64,000 bases of DNA from Penelope pileata (Eukaryota; Chordata; Aves; Galliformes; Cracidae). Location of the stretch: NCBI GenBank assembly GCA_013396635.1, contig WBMW01005663.1, forward strand, positions 77,015-141,014. Direction: 5' to 3'. How positions within the stretch are numbered: position 1 is the first letter of the stretch; each line of letters opens with the position of its first letter. A program made the translations under genes and the position numbers. The notes under the pieces are model-generated. The model was not told the origin of the DNA. It did not search any database and saw only the letters and a list, made by a program, of their open reading frames with translations. Below, one piece after another: positions 1 to 12,174 of the stretch.

Positions 1-3000
1 TATATGAAGATGCTCTTACTGATATTAGCCTAGAGATAATTAACAGTAGTTTAAAAATTGATTTTTTTTTCACAGCTCTGATAGCAGAAAACATAATGTA
101 CTCTCAAGTATGTAGACAGAAGGTTAAAATTTTGTTTTTCCCTCAGATGAAAGTACAATTTGCATTTCTTTTTGACCTGAAAATTATGCAGAAGCTCCAC
201 AGAAAATAGATTTTAACACCAATAAAGACCCCACTGATGATATTTCTTCAAAAAGATCCTAGGTCACCCTAACTTGATGAGCACTAAAATGCTGGGACAA
301 CTCCACTTTCCTTGTGAGTGAAGTGTGAGCTGAGAAGAGAGGCAAGGCCTCACCATCGGCTCTTAGGAGGAACTTCTCTGCTCTGCTCTGCTCATGATGA
401 CATGGAGCCTCATAACCAGCAAGGGCTTATGACAACACACTTCATGTTGCACATAAAATACACACCATGATGGAAATCAAGATGCCAGACAGGACATGCT
501 GGGCTAACGGGGTTACTGGCAAGGCCCTACAACTGCAACACAAAACAAGAGTTTAAGAGATTAAAAAATAGTCATTGTATATAGATACTCCTCTTATTAT
601 GCAGCAAACTCTTCCACACTTTTTAAATACTGTTAATGGATGTGTTTACTCTCCTCATTGCCAAGGGAAGAACTATTAAGACAGCAGGGACAAAGCTTGC
701 AAAGATGAAGCTAGAACTGCTTTACTTAAAACATCACAAGGCAAAATTACAACATTGTTGCTCAGGAAAATCATTTTAGAATCATTACATTGGCTTGCAA
801 TCATATATTTTTCTATTTACATGTAAATATAATTTGTCTTCTATTTCTTTGAGTACAGGCAGGTAATATAGATCATGTCAGGGTTTTCTCTGCACTTACG
901 GCATGTAAGATTTTTTGTCTTTGTTTTTAATGGAAACTAGGGGATATATTATATATATATGTACACATATGAATATTTTTATAAATATTTTACCAAATTA
1001 CTTGCCTCCAGAACATGTAAGATTGTGTAAAAATGACAAAAAAATGAAGACAATTTCTAGCCCTAACAGAGCTAAAATGTGTAAATTTGTACACACAATG
1101 TACTGAGAGTAAGTATAACAGCATAAATGGCTGACAGGACAGTAGAGAAAAATATAAGGTAAATGGGAAACTAAAACTGCAGCTGTACTCAGGTCAAAAA
1201 CATCTCAGAGTATTACTAACTTTCATTTTTTAATGACATGAGAGAGATTTTCAAAAATGTAACCAATCTAGAATGCACAAATAAAATCAAAAATGTTTTA
1301 AATGATGATTTACATGTAAATACTTTTCCATGCAATTCTCCCACTGCAAGACACCTATAGTGTAACAAAACATGACACTTGTGAGGTATTTTGCATTTTG
1401 CAACCTATTCAGCAACTTCCGAATTAACTCATTCTTCATGAGAAAGGTAGCAAATCAAAAACATTATAAGCATTCAAGAGAGTGAATACTTCAAAAGGTA
1501 GAGACAAAAAGACCTTAAATCATTCCACAAAAATTCTATCACTGGTACGTACCAGGTGTAAATCACTTCCTATCACCAAGCAAGAATTTCCTTTCAAAAT
1601 GTATGTACTGCCATCCAGAGATGCAATTCTAAGACTGAAACGTTTAATCACATGCTTGAGCTGAATTTTTCACTTCAGGGAGTGCAGTGACCAGTTTCAA
1701 TTAATATTCAGTACAGTCACTTTATTTTAACCCCACAAGGGTTTCAAAGCTCCTTAAAACAAAAATGAAAACAAATACAAATATGGAGTCTTAAGGAATA
1801 TGATTTGTCAGCATTTTTCAAATTGAAAATGCTAATGAAAAATTTCATTTGAAGTGTGTGTAAGGGGAATGATTAATAACATTTGCTAATTAGAATATCA
1901 GAAAATTCTTACTTGGTCTTTCTTACAAAACAATTTCTCAATGAATGTGCCCTTGAAAACCTTCAACCAAACTCAGTTGAAAGAAGAAGGCAGAGAGGCA
2001 GGTTCAAAAGGGAATTCAGGAAATGTGGGAGCTTTTTATAATACCTGAAGGAAGCACTAAAGCTTAGAATCAAACAAATCCAACAAATCAACCATAATAA
2101 AAAAATTTTATGTATTAACTTTTCCTCCAGAAGGCATGATAGATTTTATTCTATTTAAGCCAAAACCCTATTAATCTTCATGGTATTTTCACTGTGAAAA
2201 GGAAAAGCAATCCTAAAAAGCCTTCCCTATATTAGGCATTTAATTTTGAATGCAGATAACTAACAAGAAACAAAGTTTTGAAATTACATTATTCTACCTC
2301 TCTATCTCTTTACTCCTCTTGTATAAGAATAGAAGGCTCAAAACCCTCTAGGTACTAGTTTCTTTTGTAATAATTCTTCTTTTGGTCCTCTGGTGTTTGA
2401 GAGAAACAAGTCTGCTGTGACATTGTCACAAATGTGCACTGTACTGTATGTGACAACCAGACAGTCTGCCGAGTGAAGGGCAGTGTGACACCATGATGGG
2501 AAGGCTTCCAAAGTCTTCCCTATTTCTTTTCTGTGGCCATTGGAGAACTGGACTTTCTCCAGTTCCAAGAGTACAAAGGTGGTTACAGAACTGTCATGAG
2601 TTTGGTAAGGGTTTTTGACGTTTACATATATAAGATGTCTGATTTTATTCTGCTTGTATAGAGAAAAGTAATCCAACTTATCCCACCTACACGGTAAAAA
2701 GAAACAAACAGACCTTCCCAGAAAACACTCTAAAATGCTACAAACGATATTTTGAAGATCTATATTCTCCAGATAATCCTGATATCAGATAATACAAATT
2801 ATTCATATGAATTTGTACTATCTCAGATGTGCCAGTAAAAAATGCTGTACTGCATCAGGGTGGTGACTTTTAGTTCATTCTGCTTTTTTTGATGGGAAAA
2901 ACTATAGACACTGAAAAGAACATTCTATAAAACAAAGGTAGATAGTCACCTCACCCTTAACCTCAATAGTTACAGAAAGTTTAATCCAGGAAGCAAAATT

Positions 3001-4939
3001 TTAAAGTTATTTCTAAAGTCCCTTCTTATAATAGATACAAAATGTATTGTTCTGCAAATGAGAATAAAGGGCAAAATTAAACTGTGGTTCCACAATTGTA
3101 ACAGTTACAATGAAATTAAACAAATATATATGCACTATGATACATTCCTGTATACCGTAATGTTCTTCACTAAGTACTGCATTTTTTCACTTCTGTATTA
3201 AAATCATCTACGTTATAAAAAAAAGTTATATGTTTATGGTTGAGTATATATGGAGTTTTTACATCTGGCAAGACAAACTTAGTATTTACAGACATTTGAA
3301 CCGGCCCCAGAGACAATGAACCATCACACTTTAAAAATGAATTTGCAACCACATGCTTGAAAGATTTGAGGGATCACCCGCAGACAGTATGGGCAAACCT
3401 TTAGAACCCTTTGGTTCTAAATGGCATTTGATTATGCTAGGAGCCCCATAGAGAGCTGGCTACACAGATTCCACAGAGATAAGACTATCACAGACAGTTC
3501 TTACTTGATAATTAAGATGGATCATGTCCTGAAATGTCTGTTTTACCCCACAGTACGTCTCCTCGATAAGCAATTTAAAGGGAACATTATCAGGGAAAGA
3601 TTTCAGTATTTCTTGTCTTTCAGGCTATGTTTCCTTTGCAGTTTCAAGCTTGTATCTCAGTCAGAAAGAAAGACTTTCAAATAAATTTTTATTACATGAC
3701 AATTGTTTTACATAGGAAAACTACTGCATAGGTTGGAGATACATGGAGGGCTAAATCATAGCATGACACAATTTACATAATATTTAACAATACCTGTGAT
3801 GGGAAATTACGAAGAATGAGTAGTAGATTTACAGCAGATGTGCAAATGACCAAAGATCAGCTTCTTTGGTTAAATTTTCCCCTAGGTTAAAATTTGAAAA
3901 TGTCACATTTACACTCTAATAACTGACTCTAATAACTAACTCTATTAGGTAGTTAAGCAAATGTAAGGCATGAATCCCCATTTGCTCTGTATTGGGTATA
4001 TTCACATCTTTTTCTCAAAATAGAAGGAAGCACTGCTGAAATATGTGGGATAAGGGGGAAAGAAAATATCACAATGAGAAAACCCATTCAAGAAGTACTC
4101 TGTTTCTGTTTATGTCACAGCGTTTTGCTTGTTTCTTGTCGAGAATTTTTTTACCATATTTTACTATACACTGATTAAATTTTATTCTAAAAGTGGATTA
4201 GGTAAGCTTTTCAGTTTTTCATAGCATAGAAGAAATGCAAAAAAAAAAAAAACAAACATTGCGAAGTTATTTCAAATCAACAGCTAGAGTATAAAAGTTT
4301 CAGGATAACTTTAAATTGCTTTCTCCTTTACTCCTTTGCAGCTGGTGTGTGTTAACATTCTGCAGGTTGGTAACTTTAGCATTACACAATACATCCAGCT
4401 AACGAGATTGCAAGAGCATTGTGCTCCTCCATCATTTCCTTATCAGTGACAGTCAGTCCATTAAAAGCTATAACTCTGAGAAGTGAACTCCAGTTTTAAA
4501 CTTTTGCATTCTGGAAATGGTCTTCTGTAGGCTGTTAATAGATAAGATGAATGCAACATTTTGTGACAGTTCAACACACCCGGCCTCCAAGACATGTTTT
4601 GAAATCAACAACAGACCTATTATCTTTGTTTAGATAAGATTTTTTATCCAGAACTATTAAGTGAATTGTGTGTTATTGCTGGGAGCTCTAGACTTGTCTT
4701 CAAGGGTTGAATCTACCCCTATGAATATTGTGCTCTTCTCCTCCAAGCTTTAATTTGTTAGGGATTCAAAGATTTGGGGAATAATTTTTTTGGTCACTTA
4801 ATAATTTGCAAAAAGCTGAAACTACTTAATGAGAAGATCTTCATTCATGAACTCAGAAAAACTAAGAAGGTCACTTTTATTACAGAAGGCAGTTGTACAG
4901 TCTACTCTAGAAAAAAATGGCACCAGGTAATTGTATGTA
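1..4939. other. Unique AT-rich non-coding DNA
   Basis: I see no gene and no recognisable interspersed repeat in this stretch. Open frames on both strands are short (the longest is 112 codons on the minus strand at 2338-2676) and match no family I know. Small structures only: a CTCTG triplet near 377-391, a 9-bp inverted repeat at 3400-3421, a short tandem repeat at 3912-3946 and an A-run near 4238-4252. Confidence 0.7.
3912..3946. repeat. 13-bp tandem repeat, about 2.7 copies
   Basis: The unit ACTCTAATAACTG is followed by ACTCTAATAACTA and then a partial ACTCTATTA. This is a small local slippage duplication with no known function. Confidence 0.8.
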
Positions 4940-5019
4940 TGAGTCAGATTCTGCTGTCCATGAGCTTACTGTGTATGATACTCTGGATTTACATCAGTGT
5001 AACAGGAACAGAATTCGGC
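4940..5019. mobile_element. Possible ancient hairpin MITE fragment
   Basis: The right half (about 4981-5019) reads CTCTGGATTTACATCAGTGT followed by AACAGGAACAGAATTC. This resembles the arm of an old palindromic amniote MITE, whose arms pair GATTCTG with CAGAATC and carry a GGATTTACAC-type core. The left half starts with CAGATTCTGCTGTC, the inverted form of the right end, so a decayed inverted-repeat structure can be seen. The family assignment (Chompy-like or similar) is from memory of the motif and uncertain. The central palindrome is missing or diverged. Confidence 0.4.
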
Positions 5020-5930
5020 ATATATCAAATAAGTCTTAAGTGCAGATTTGCTTTTCATAATAATTGCAATGTATGAGTGCTTGCTGGATCTGAGAACATA
5101 CTTACCCTGTAGAGAAGAACTAGATAAAGCATTATTCTCTCTTTTGGATCAAAGTCTGGGACAGGTTGGTCAAACTGAGGGGCAAGGTGACACTCAGTTG
5201 TTAAGACTGGACTTTTGGTTTGAGATGAATGAAACCTTGCATACTTAGGGAGCCTAAGCTCCTAACCTAGGAGCAGCTAATTATAATGCCTAACATAGCT
5301 AAGACTAGACTCATTTAACAGCCCTTTTCTGTTTGCATGTGTCATATATTCCTGCAAAGTGAACTAGCAATCAAAGGAGTTCTGGATTGCTCAGTCCTAC
5401 GTTACTTATTACATTTACTTATCAGATCCTAAAAAGGCAAGAAAATGCTAGGTATGATCCCTGGGGAAAGTGGAATTGGTCACTGGAAAGTCTCAGTCAG
5501 AGTGCCTTTTACACATTGAAGCATGCAGAACAATATGATTTGGGTAGATTATTGCAACATATGCTGAACTTGCTAGTGCTTTTTAAGGTAAATTTTTAAT
5601 AAGTCAAGCAAAAAGAGGGTTATAGTTACAAATGGATCTGCATGTGTTTAGTGTGAGAAAGACTGAAGCGTTCACAAGTTTTAGAAATCCTTTTAGATTT
5701 CATTCAACATTATTAATGTTTTACTTGATAATAAGTCCAGTAAGAAGCTCTTGGTGACTACTGGGAAAGGGAAATGAATTGAGAGCCTGGTTTGTATGTG
5801 GCATTAACAGCAAACAAAAATGTTACTATTCCATCAACTCAAATTATTCCTAAGACAAAGACAAACGATTGGCTCACAGTTAAACAAGGTTTGTGTTTTG
5901 ATATTCTGAAGAACTAGGTTTCCTTATATG

Positions 5931-6448
5931 TAGGTCACACTGAAAGTAATACCTCCTATTTATTTCCATCAAAACGACAACAGATACAAAGAGCACAATA
6001 ACACTGTTTGGTAAAGCAAATTCTCAGCTACAAAACACTATTTTTGAACATAGTCACTACCATTGGCTACGTATTTTCTCCAACAATGAACAAGAGCCTG
6101 CATGCCGTACTGCATGCGATACTTGTAAATACCTGCACCAGCAGAGGTGACCCACTGCTGCTGTTGTCACTGCTAAAATGCACTGCCCATCACCTCATTG
6201 TGCTCACATCCACTGTTTGGTCTCCATTAAACATTCAGCAAACATTGACAAATGTCAATGGATACAATTTTCCCCTCATGAAGGAATTCAATTATGCACC
6301 TTATGCACCATATGTTGCCTGGCAACAAAATGTAAGGGAATATTGGCTGGAAGGTTCAACCTCTAGTGCCATACCACCAATATCTACCTCTGATGTTGTG
6401 GGACAACATAATAAAATGGGAGTCATTACTTTCAGAGTAGCCCTTGTA
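5931..6448 (-). mobile_element. Galluhop-like mariner, internally deleted copy 1
   Basis: The left end carries CTGAAAGTAATACCTCC and the right end its inverted form (GGGAGTCATTACTTTCAGAG), with TA dinucleotides just outside, as expected for mariner TIRs and TA target sites. Read on the minus strand, the middle keeps a remnant of the transposase N-terminal helix-turn-helix (about 6190-6265). The left part keeps the C-terminal tail, with sense similar to ANGGDYVEKQCF and several changes (about 6015-6075). The D,D-catalytic core is absent, so the copy is about 520 bp instead of the roughly 1.2-1.3 kb of a full element. Stops and shifts interrupt the remaining frames. It is a non-autonomous fossil. 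The forward open frame of 158 codons across it is an antisense shadow. Confidence 0.85.
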
Positions 6449-6470
6449 TATTACAGCTATAGGAAACGTA

Positions 6471-6885
6471 TCATAGAATCGTAGAAACATAGATACATGG
6501 AACGGATTAGGTTGGAAGTGACCTTAAGGATCATGTAGTTCCAACCCCCTTTCTATGGGCAGGGTTGCCACCTGCTAGATCAGGCCACCTATGGATACAT
6601 CCAACCTTTCCTTGAACACTTTCACTGATGGGGCACCCACAACTTCTCTGGGCAAGATGTTCCAGTGCCTCACCACCCTCTAGCTAAAGAATTTCTCCCT
6701 AACATCTAACCTAAATCTCCCCTCTTTTTTTAAAACCATTCGCCCTTGTCTCATCATTTATTAGACCATGCAAAAAGTTGGTCTCCCTCCAGATTTTAAG
6801 CTCCTTTTAAATACTGGAAGACCACAGTGAGGTGTCCCCAGAGCCTTCTATTCTCCAGGCTGAACAAGTCTCCCTCAGCCGGCCA
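6471..6885 (-). mobile_element. CR1 LINE 3' fragment, antisense
   Basis: The block begins on the plus strand with ATCATAGAATCGTAGAAACA, the reverse complement of the CR1 3' tail. It continues with GGTTGGAAGTGACCTTAAGG and the usual TTCCAACCCC core, and ends near a CTCCAGGCTGAACAAG motif typical of CR1 some 400 bp from its 3' end. The insertion is 5'-truncated as most CR1 copies are, and is moderately diverged. It lies only about 20 bp from the right end of the mariner copy at 5931-6448. Confidence 0.92.
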
Positions 6886-7309
6886 AATATGTGAAATATC
6901 TTTGCTTATGATTACTTAATTATGGTTTGCCCATTTAAAAGTGATCATATTAGTAATTACTGCAACAGTAAAGAATATCTTAAATATATTTGAGACAGCA
7001 TTTACATAACAACCTGTTATAATTAAATCCAAAAGACCACATAAGGTAAATTTCTCATTCAGTGTACCTGGATTTGACCTATAGTGCCTCTAAGAGGGAT
7101 ACAAGATAGAATCTCAGGCTTTGGTGTAGATAATGAAAAGTAATGCATCTAAGGAAAGCCATGTCTAAGTAAAGCTGAAATCGGAGGTGATAATTAAAAT
7201 TCAGAAGAGAGATCTTGGAGCTTTTATTAGCATTTTTCTAAAGTCATTAGCTTGGTGTGTTCCAGCCCTCCCATTCCTCTCCTTCTCCCCTACCCCACAA
7301 CCCCAAAAA

Positions 7310-7389
7310 CAAACAAACAAACAAAAAAATCAACCAAATAACTTGGATAAAATTGAAGAACATACTAATTTTTTTTTTTTTTTTTTTTT
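7310..7389. repeat. (CAAA)n tract and 21-base T-run
   Basis: A CAAA microsatellite of about five units lies at 7310-7329 and a run of 21 T at 7369-7389. They explain the low-complexity open frames on both strands here. Confidence 0.9.
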
Positions 7390-7879
7390 GCTTCTGAATA
7401 AAATCTTGTTTTGCCAATCTCCTGAGTATAGTTCTGGTCCAAGAATGATGTAGAGGGCTTTGAGATGTTATGACAACTAAAATTATCAAAGAAATAAAGC
7501 AACTGCTTTGCAAAGAGAGGCTTAGAGATTATAGTAGTTTGGAAAGGAGGCAGCTGAGAGGGATAAGGTTAAGATTTTAAAAAACTGAAAATTAGGAATA
7601 GATTGAAAATCCAACAGTAACACCAGGGGACACTGGTAACAAATATGATAGACTAGTTTAAAACTTAAATAATTTATGTCATAATAAGCAGTCTTCTAGA
7701 CCTTGCTGCAAACAGGAAATTTGGGATTTTGCATCAGCAGGTTCAGTAAGAATTTCAACAACTTCATGGACAATAAACTCAACTTATAAGTGGATGCAAT
7801 AGATATTTAAGTGTCCTCTGACATTTCTTATCTAACAGATCATGCAGTGCAATGGGAACAGACTGCAGAGTGTCCAAGC

Positions 7880-7975
7880 TTGTATGTTTTCTACAGGGAC
7901 AATGTTTTGCCACTGTTGGAGTCTGAATATTGAGTTAGATGGACCCCTTGTCCAGCCCAGTGGGACATCTCCTGG
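7880..7975 (+). mobile_element. Possible old CR1 3'-end fragment
   Basis: The string CCACTGTTGGAGTCTGAATA followed by TTGAGTTAGATGGACCCCTT and GTCCAGCCCAG resembles the 3' end of ancient CR1 lineages shared by birds, crocodiles and turtles. Those end in a GTTAGATGGACC...TCTGACCCAG type motif. The final tail is not clear, so the boundaries are approximate. Confidence 0.45.
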
Positions 7976-10900
7976 GAGTTTTTATACATAATACTCCTGG
8001 GAGAGAATGCTATTCTATGTGGTAATGGTGTCCTTTCTTGGCAAGTAGATCAAAAAATGAACTTTTAACCTCAATGTGACCATTATTCTGCTGAACAGCC
8101 CTAATGAGAATAACTCTTTATTTTTCCTCCCTCAGTCTGGTAAAGTTATTTTTGCGTACTCCATTCTCCATAATATTGGGTGTCTTAAAGAGCTTTAATC
8201 AATAAACACATGGCACATATCTATGTGTATCATGTGGCAGCCATAAAACACTGTTCAGTAATAGCCAATCAAGAAAAACTCCTCAAACTTAAAATGTTAG
8301 CTATCAAGTAGAACAATATTCTTAACAGCATTTTAGAGATCCTTCTAAATAAGATTAACACAACTTAGAGCTGACATTCAAAAGAGGTGTGAGTTTGAGT
8401 ATGATCTTTCTGAGCTGTGGTAGAGTTTTTCATCTTTGAATTAGTTCACATCTGTTATACTGCCAGTAAGCGAACTGGTAGTTCCCCTGGAAATGCCCAT
8501 AAGGGCTTTTCCATTTGTAAGATAGAGAAAAATGTTAACAAATATACTTTTGCAAAGCATTTCTACTTTTCAAATGCAATACATTTTAATACCAAACTTC
8601 TAAGTGTAAAACAACATGATTGATATTAAAGCATTAAATAGCTTGTAAATTCTTAGTCTATGTATCTTGAAACGTTAAACTAAATTCACTTTCACTGCTT
8701 GTTTCTTCTTCATTGTATTCACAAATAATTTTCAATGTTGTAGATGAATGAGATTTAACTGTGACACCTCATAAGAATATAAAGTAATGTTGCACAAAAA
8801 AACTTTTGCCATATTTTCCCCTAAGCCATTGTAGAGAAAAGTCAGAGAATAGGCTGTATTCTGTGTTCTTCAGCTTTTTTGTTTCATAGTGCTCCCAGAT
8901 GAATCCGTTCATTTACACAGAAGAGTATTTCTCAAGGTGCCTTGAAGAAAACAATGAAGAAAAATGACACTTCTTATTCAAAGATCTTCCTTTAGCTGTC
9001 CATAGGAATGGAGTACAGTCCCAAGCAAAACATATTTAGAGAAAATTTTGCCATGTGCTTGTGGAGGCAGTATATCAGGTTTTAGGATTACCAGTCAGTG
9101 AGAGCAAGCACTAGAGCAGAAAAAAGATGATAAAGGTGGACTTGCAAGGCTAGGCTAGGAGTAGGAAATTTTGGGAAAGCTTAAGGTAGGATCTGTGACT
9201 TTTTTTTCTTAAGAAAAGCAGAGTTTAAATGCCATTGTAGCATGACTAATGTAGTGCAGGTGTTCTGTGTTGATAATGTTCTATCACCCACTCCAACAGG
9301 TCCTGCAGATATTCAGAGGAGAGCTCTGAAATTGAGAAGTAAATACTGAACATTTTTCTTCTGTCTTGATCCTTTCACATTGTGATGAGCACTTGTTTGA
9401 ATGCAGCTCACCAAAGAGCTCTCCAGCTTGATCACTTGGATGGCAGTGACTAAGAAGCATCAAGAAACATGACCATTGCTACCAAATATATGGCATCAGT
9501 TCTGTGACATTGTATATGTATAGACAATTCAGAATGTGTGTAAGATGAACAGTTTTGTTTATGAGTAATCTTGATTAATATTGTGAAAGTATAGCTACAG
9601 CAAGACATACACTATTAATGAATACATTCAATAAAGTTTGAAAATTGTCCTGATTGGCCAGTCTTCTAAACAACCCTATCACAAGAATCTCTACATACTG
9701 CACTGATACCTATTGATCTACCCTTATGCTGTAAAGCAACATGGTGATTTTTTGAGCCATTTCCTCTTTGTCTTGTAAATAAAATGATCTTTCAGTATCT
9801 GTATTATTCCCATAGTTGAGAAAGAGAATATAAGTACATAGAGTTACACACACAATTAGAAGAAGCATGCTGTCTTGCAATTTAGACTTTCTGCTGTTAT
9901 CAAATAGGTTTGATTTAGGGTGTAACTCCTCCCTTGTTTTTTTCCCTAGAACTATACATTTCTTCTAGAAATTCTTTAGATGCAGTGAGGTTTGCCAGTC
10001 TACAGCTCAACAAGACTAGCTGCAGTATTGCTTTGATTTTATTACCACTAGCAATGTTAGGGTAATTAGTTAATTAATATGGTAATAATATTAGCAAAAA
10101 CATCAGATGGGGGATTAATTAGTCATATTAAATGTCTCATATTTCATGAGTTATTTTATGACTCAAGAGAAAAGGAAAATTAAATGAAGTCTTAAAACCC
10201 TACCTAGTAAGTAGTTCTGTTCCCTTCTTTTAAAGCAACTTATTAAATGATGCTTATGCTATATGAAGAGCGGGAAAAAAAAAGTGTTACAAATATAAAT
10301 TTATTATTATTTAGAAATCTGTACTAAGAGAATAAACTTACACTTTTATGAGGACTTGTTCTGAAACAGAGAATCTGACTTTGCCTGGCTGTGCATCTCT
10401 CCTCAAAATGGAGCCAGAGCTTTAGTGTAATTAATAATTGACATCGAAGCTGATTATTTATCACTGAGTAAAACATTTTTAATGGAAAAAAGATTATCAT
10501 GTCACTATTAATATTGAAAGTTATTTAAAGGGAGTTAGTAATACTGGGTGAACACACATTAAAGAGCTTTATGAAATGCCTTTGGAAATTAAAATAAAAA
10601 CAGAATATCAGAGTTCTCTTTTATTTATCTCTGCATGTTTAGTGGTAATGAAAAATGCAAGACCAAGCATTGGATACCAAAATCTTTTTCTCAGTGAACA
10701 TGGATAGTACAAGCGATGTCAGTTTCCTCTGAGTGCCTCACAACTACTTGTGTGAACTATAATTGAGGGGGTGTGGTGCAAAATCGATCATATTATTACT
10801 ATGAAAAACTCAAGAATTTATGATTTATTTGATATAGTGCTCTGTCTCATTTTGAATGATAGTATTTTCCCATTTTTACATAAGACTAGTGGAAACATCC

Positions 10901-11550
10901 TGTGGTACTTATTGTTTTGCGTGAGCTGGGACAAAGCCAGTAAATCATTTCAGCATTAAACTGCAGTTAATAGGACTAAAGCACGTTTAGTTCTTTGGTG
11001 CATACACACCTGATCACACCTTGATCAGTTTAGGCTTTACTTTACGTCAGTTCTTGATTCTTGATTTTTGCAATGTTCTCTAATTACTGAACGCAGTTCA
11101 TGATCATACCATAAAACTGCCAAAATTGAATCAAGATATCTGGGCTGTCAGCTATGCTATGTTTGGATGATACATATACACATACAAAATTCTCAAAACC
11201 TTGAGAGCACGATGAAATAGATTTCTTAAAGAGTAACAAAGGAATGAGCTAGATGAATGACTAGCTTTATATTTAGTTTAATAAAAGGTGTGGAAGCTAT
11301 TGTGGGTATGTGTGTATGTTTCAGGTGGCATTGTAGGGAGAATATCAGTTTCTGGAATGAAAATACTAGTCTGTGTACCAAAAAGGTTGGAAGAAATAAT
11401 TTGAAGAATTAAGATCAAGATTTCAGGATATCAAGATATCAGTACTATAGGTCTTACTGCTAAACCATGCTGTTACTGCTGCCTAACATACCAGAAATGT
11501 AAGGGACTATAATCCAAGCCCTCAAACAATGTGGGACCCTAGGAATGGTG

Positions 11551-11608
11551 ATGACAAAGCGCAAAGGCAGGATTCCTAGATGACAAAGCGCAAAGGCAGG
11601 ATTCCTAG
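11551..11608. repeat. Perfect 29-bp tandem duplication
   Basis: Two identical head-to-tail copies of a 29-bp unit beginning ATGACAAAGCGCAAAGGCAG and ending in ATTCCTAG occupy 11551-11579 and 11580-11608. The flanks are unrelated. Absence of any mismatch suggests a recent duplication, possibly still polymorphic. Confidence 0.95.
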
Positions 11609-12075
11609 ATAATTCTCTCTTTCCTCTTACAAACAACTCTGTCTATAAAGCCTGACGGGTTCTGAAAGTGTTAAGTGAATAAAATGACTTCAGATGAGTG
11701 AAGTATTGAAACAAGGAATTAAAGAGGCTAAGCGTTCAGATAATGAGGGAGAGCACGTGGTAGTGTCTACACCCACATTCCAGCCCTTTGCTTCCTACAG
11801 AATATGCAAAATAGTTATTTTTACAAGAAGTTTTCCATAAAAGTCATCATGATGCAGAATCATTTCCTTACATTTTACATGTAATGTGATGTAGTCATTA
11901 GCTGTAATTATGCTTCCTAATAGCCAGTGAATGTCGTACACATTCTGATATAAAATTTCAAAATCAACACTCCATTTTCATTCAATTAACAAAAACAATA
12001 GCAAAATCATCTTGTTTTCCTGTAACCATCATCAATATCTTGATGCTAGTTTGAAGGGAATCAATAATGAGGAAC

Positions 12076-12174
12076 ATCTAGTGGGAGGTGTCCTTGCCCA
12101 TGGCAGGGGGGTTGGAACAAGATGATCTCTAAGGTCCCTTCCAACCTGAACCATTCTATGATTCTATGATCTCT
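12076..12174 (+). mobile_element. CR1 LINE 3' end (about 100 bp)
   Basis: A severely 5'-truncated CR1. It contains CCATGGCAGGGGGGTTGGAA, then GATCTCTAAGGTCCCTTCCA, and the tail ATTCTATGATTCTATGATCT. These are the standard last 100 bases of a CR1 in sense orientation. Confidence 0.92.

Larger units (their letters stand above)
6886..12075. other. Unique AT-rich non-coding DNA
   Basis: No gene is recognised. The stretch holds simple-sequence DNA at 7310-7389, a possible old CR1 scrap at 7880-7975, a cluster of TAAT-type motifs near 10030-10115 and a 29-bp tandem duplication at 11551-11608. All open frames are under 75 codons apart from two frames that read through the T-rich simple repeat near 7.2-7.5 kb. 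Confidence 0.65.

Noticed and set aside
4774..5248. Overlapping 100- and 66-codon frames
   Set aside because: No motif, and they run through the possible ancient MITE fragment.
6008..6484. 158-codon plus-strand open frame (and 164 codons at 32399-32893, 172 codons at 40604-41122)
   Set aside because: These lie fully or partly on the antisense strand of deleted mariner copies. Similarity between them comes from the shared transposon, not from a gene family.
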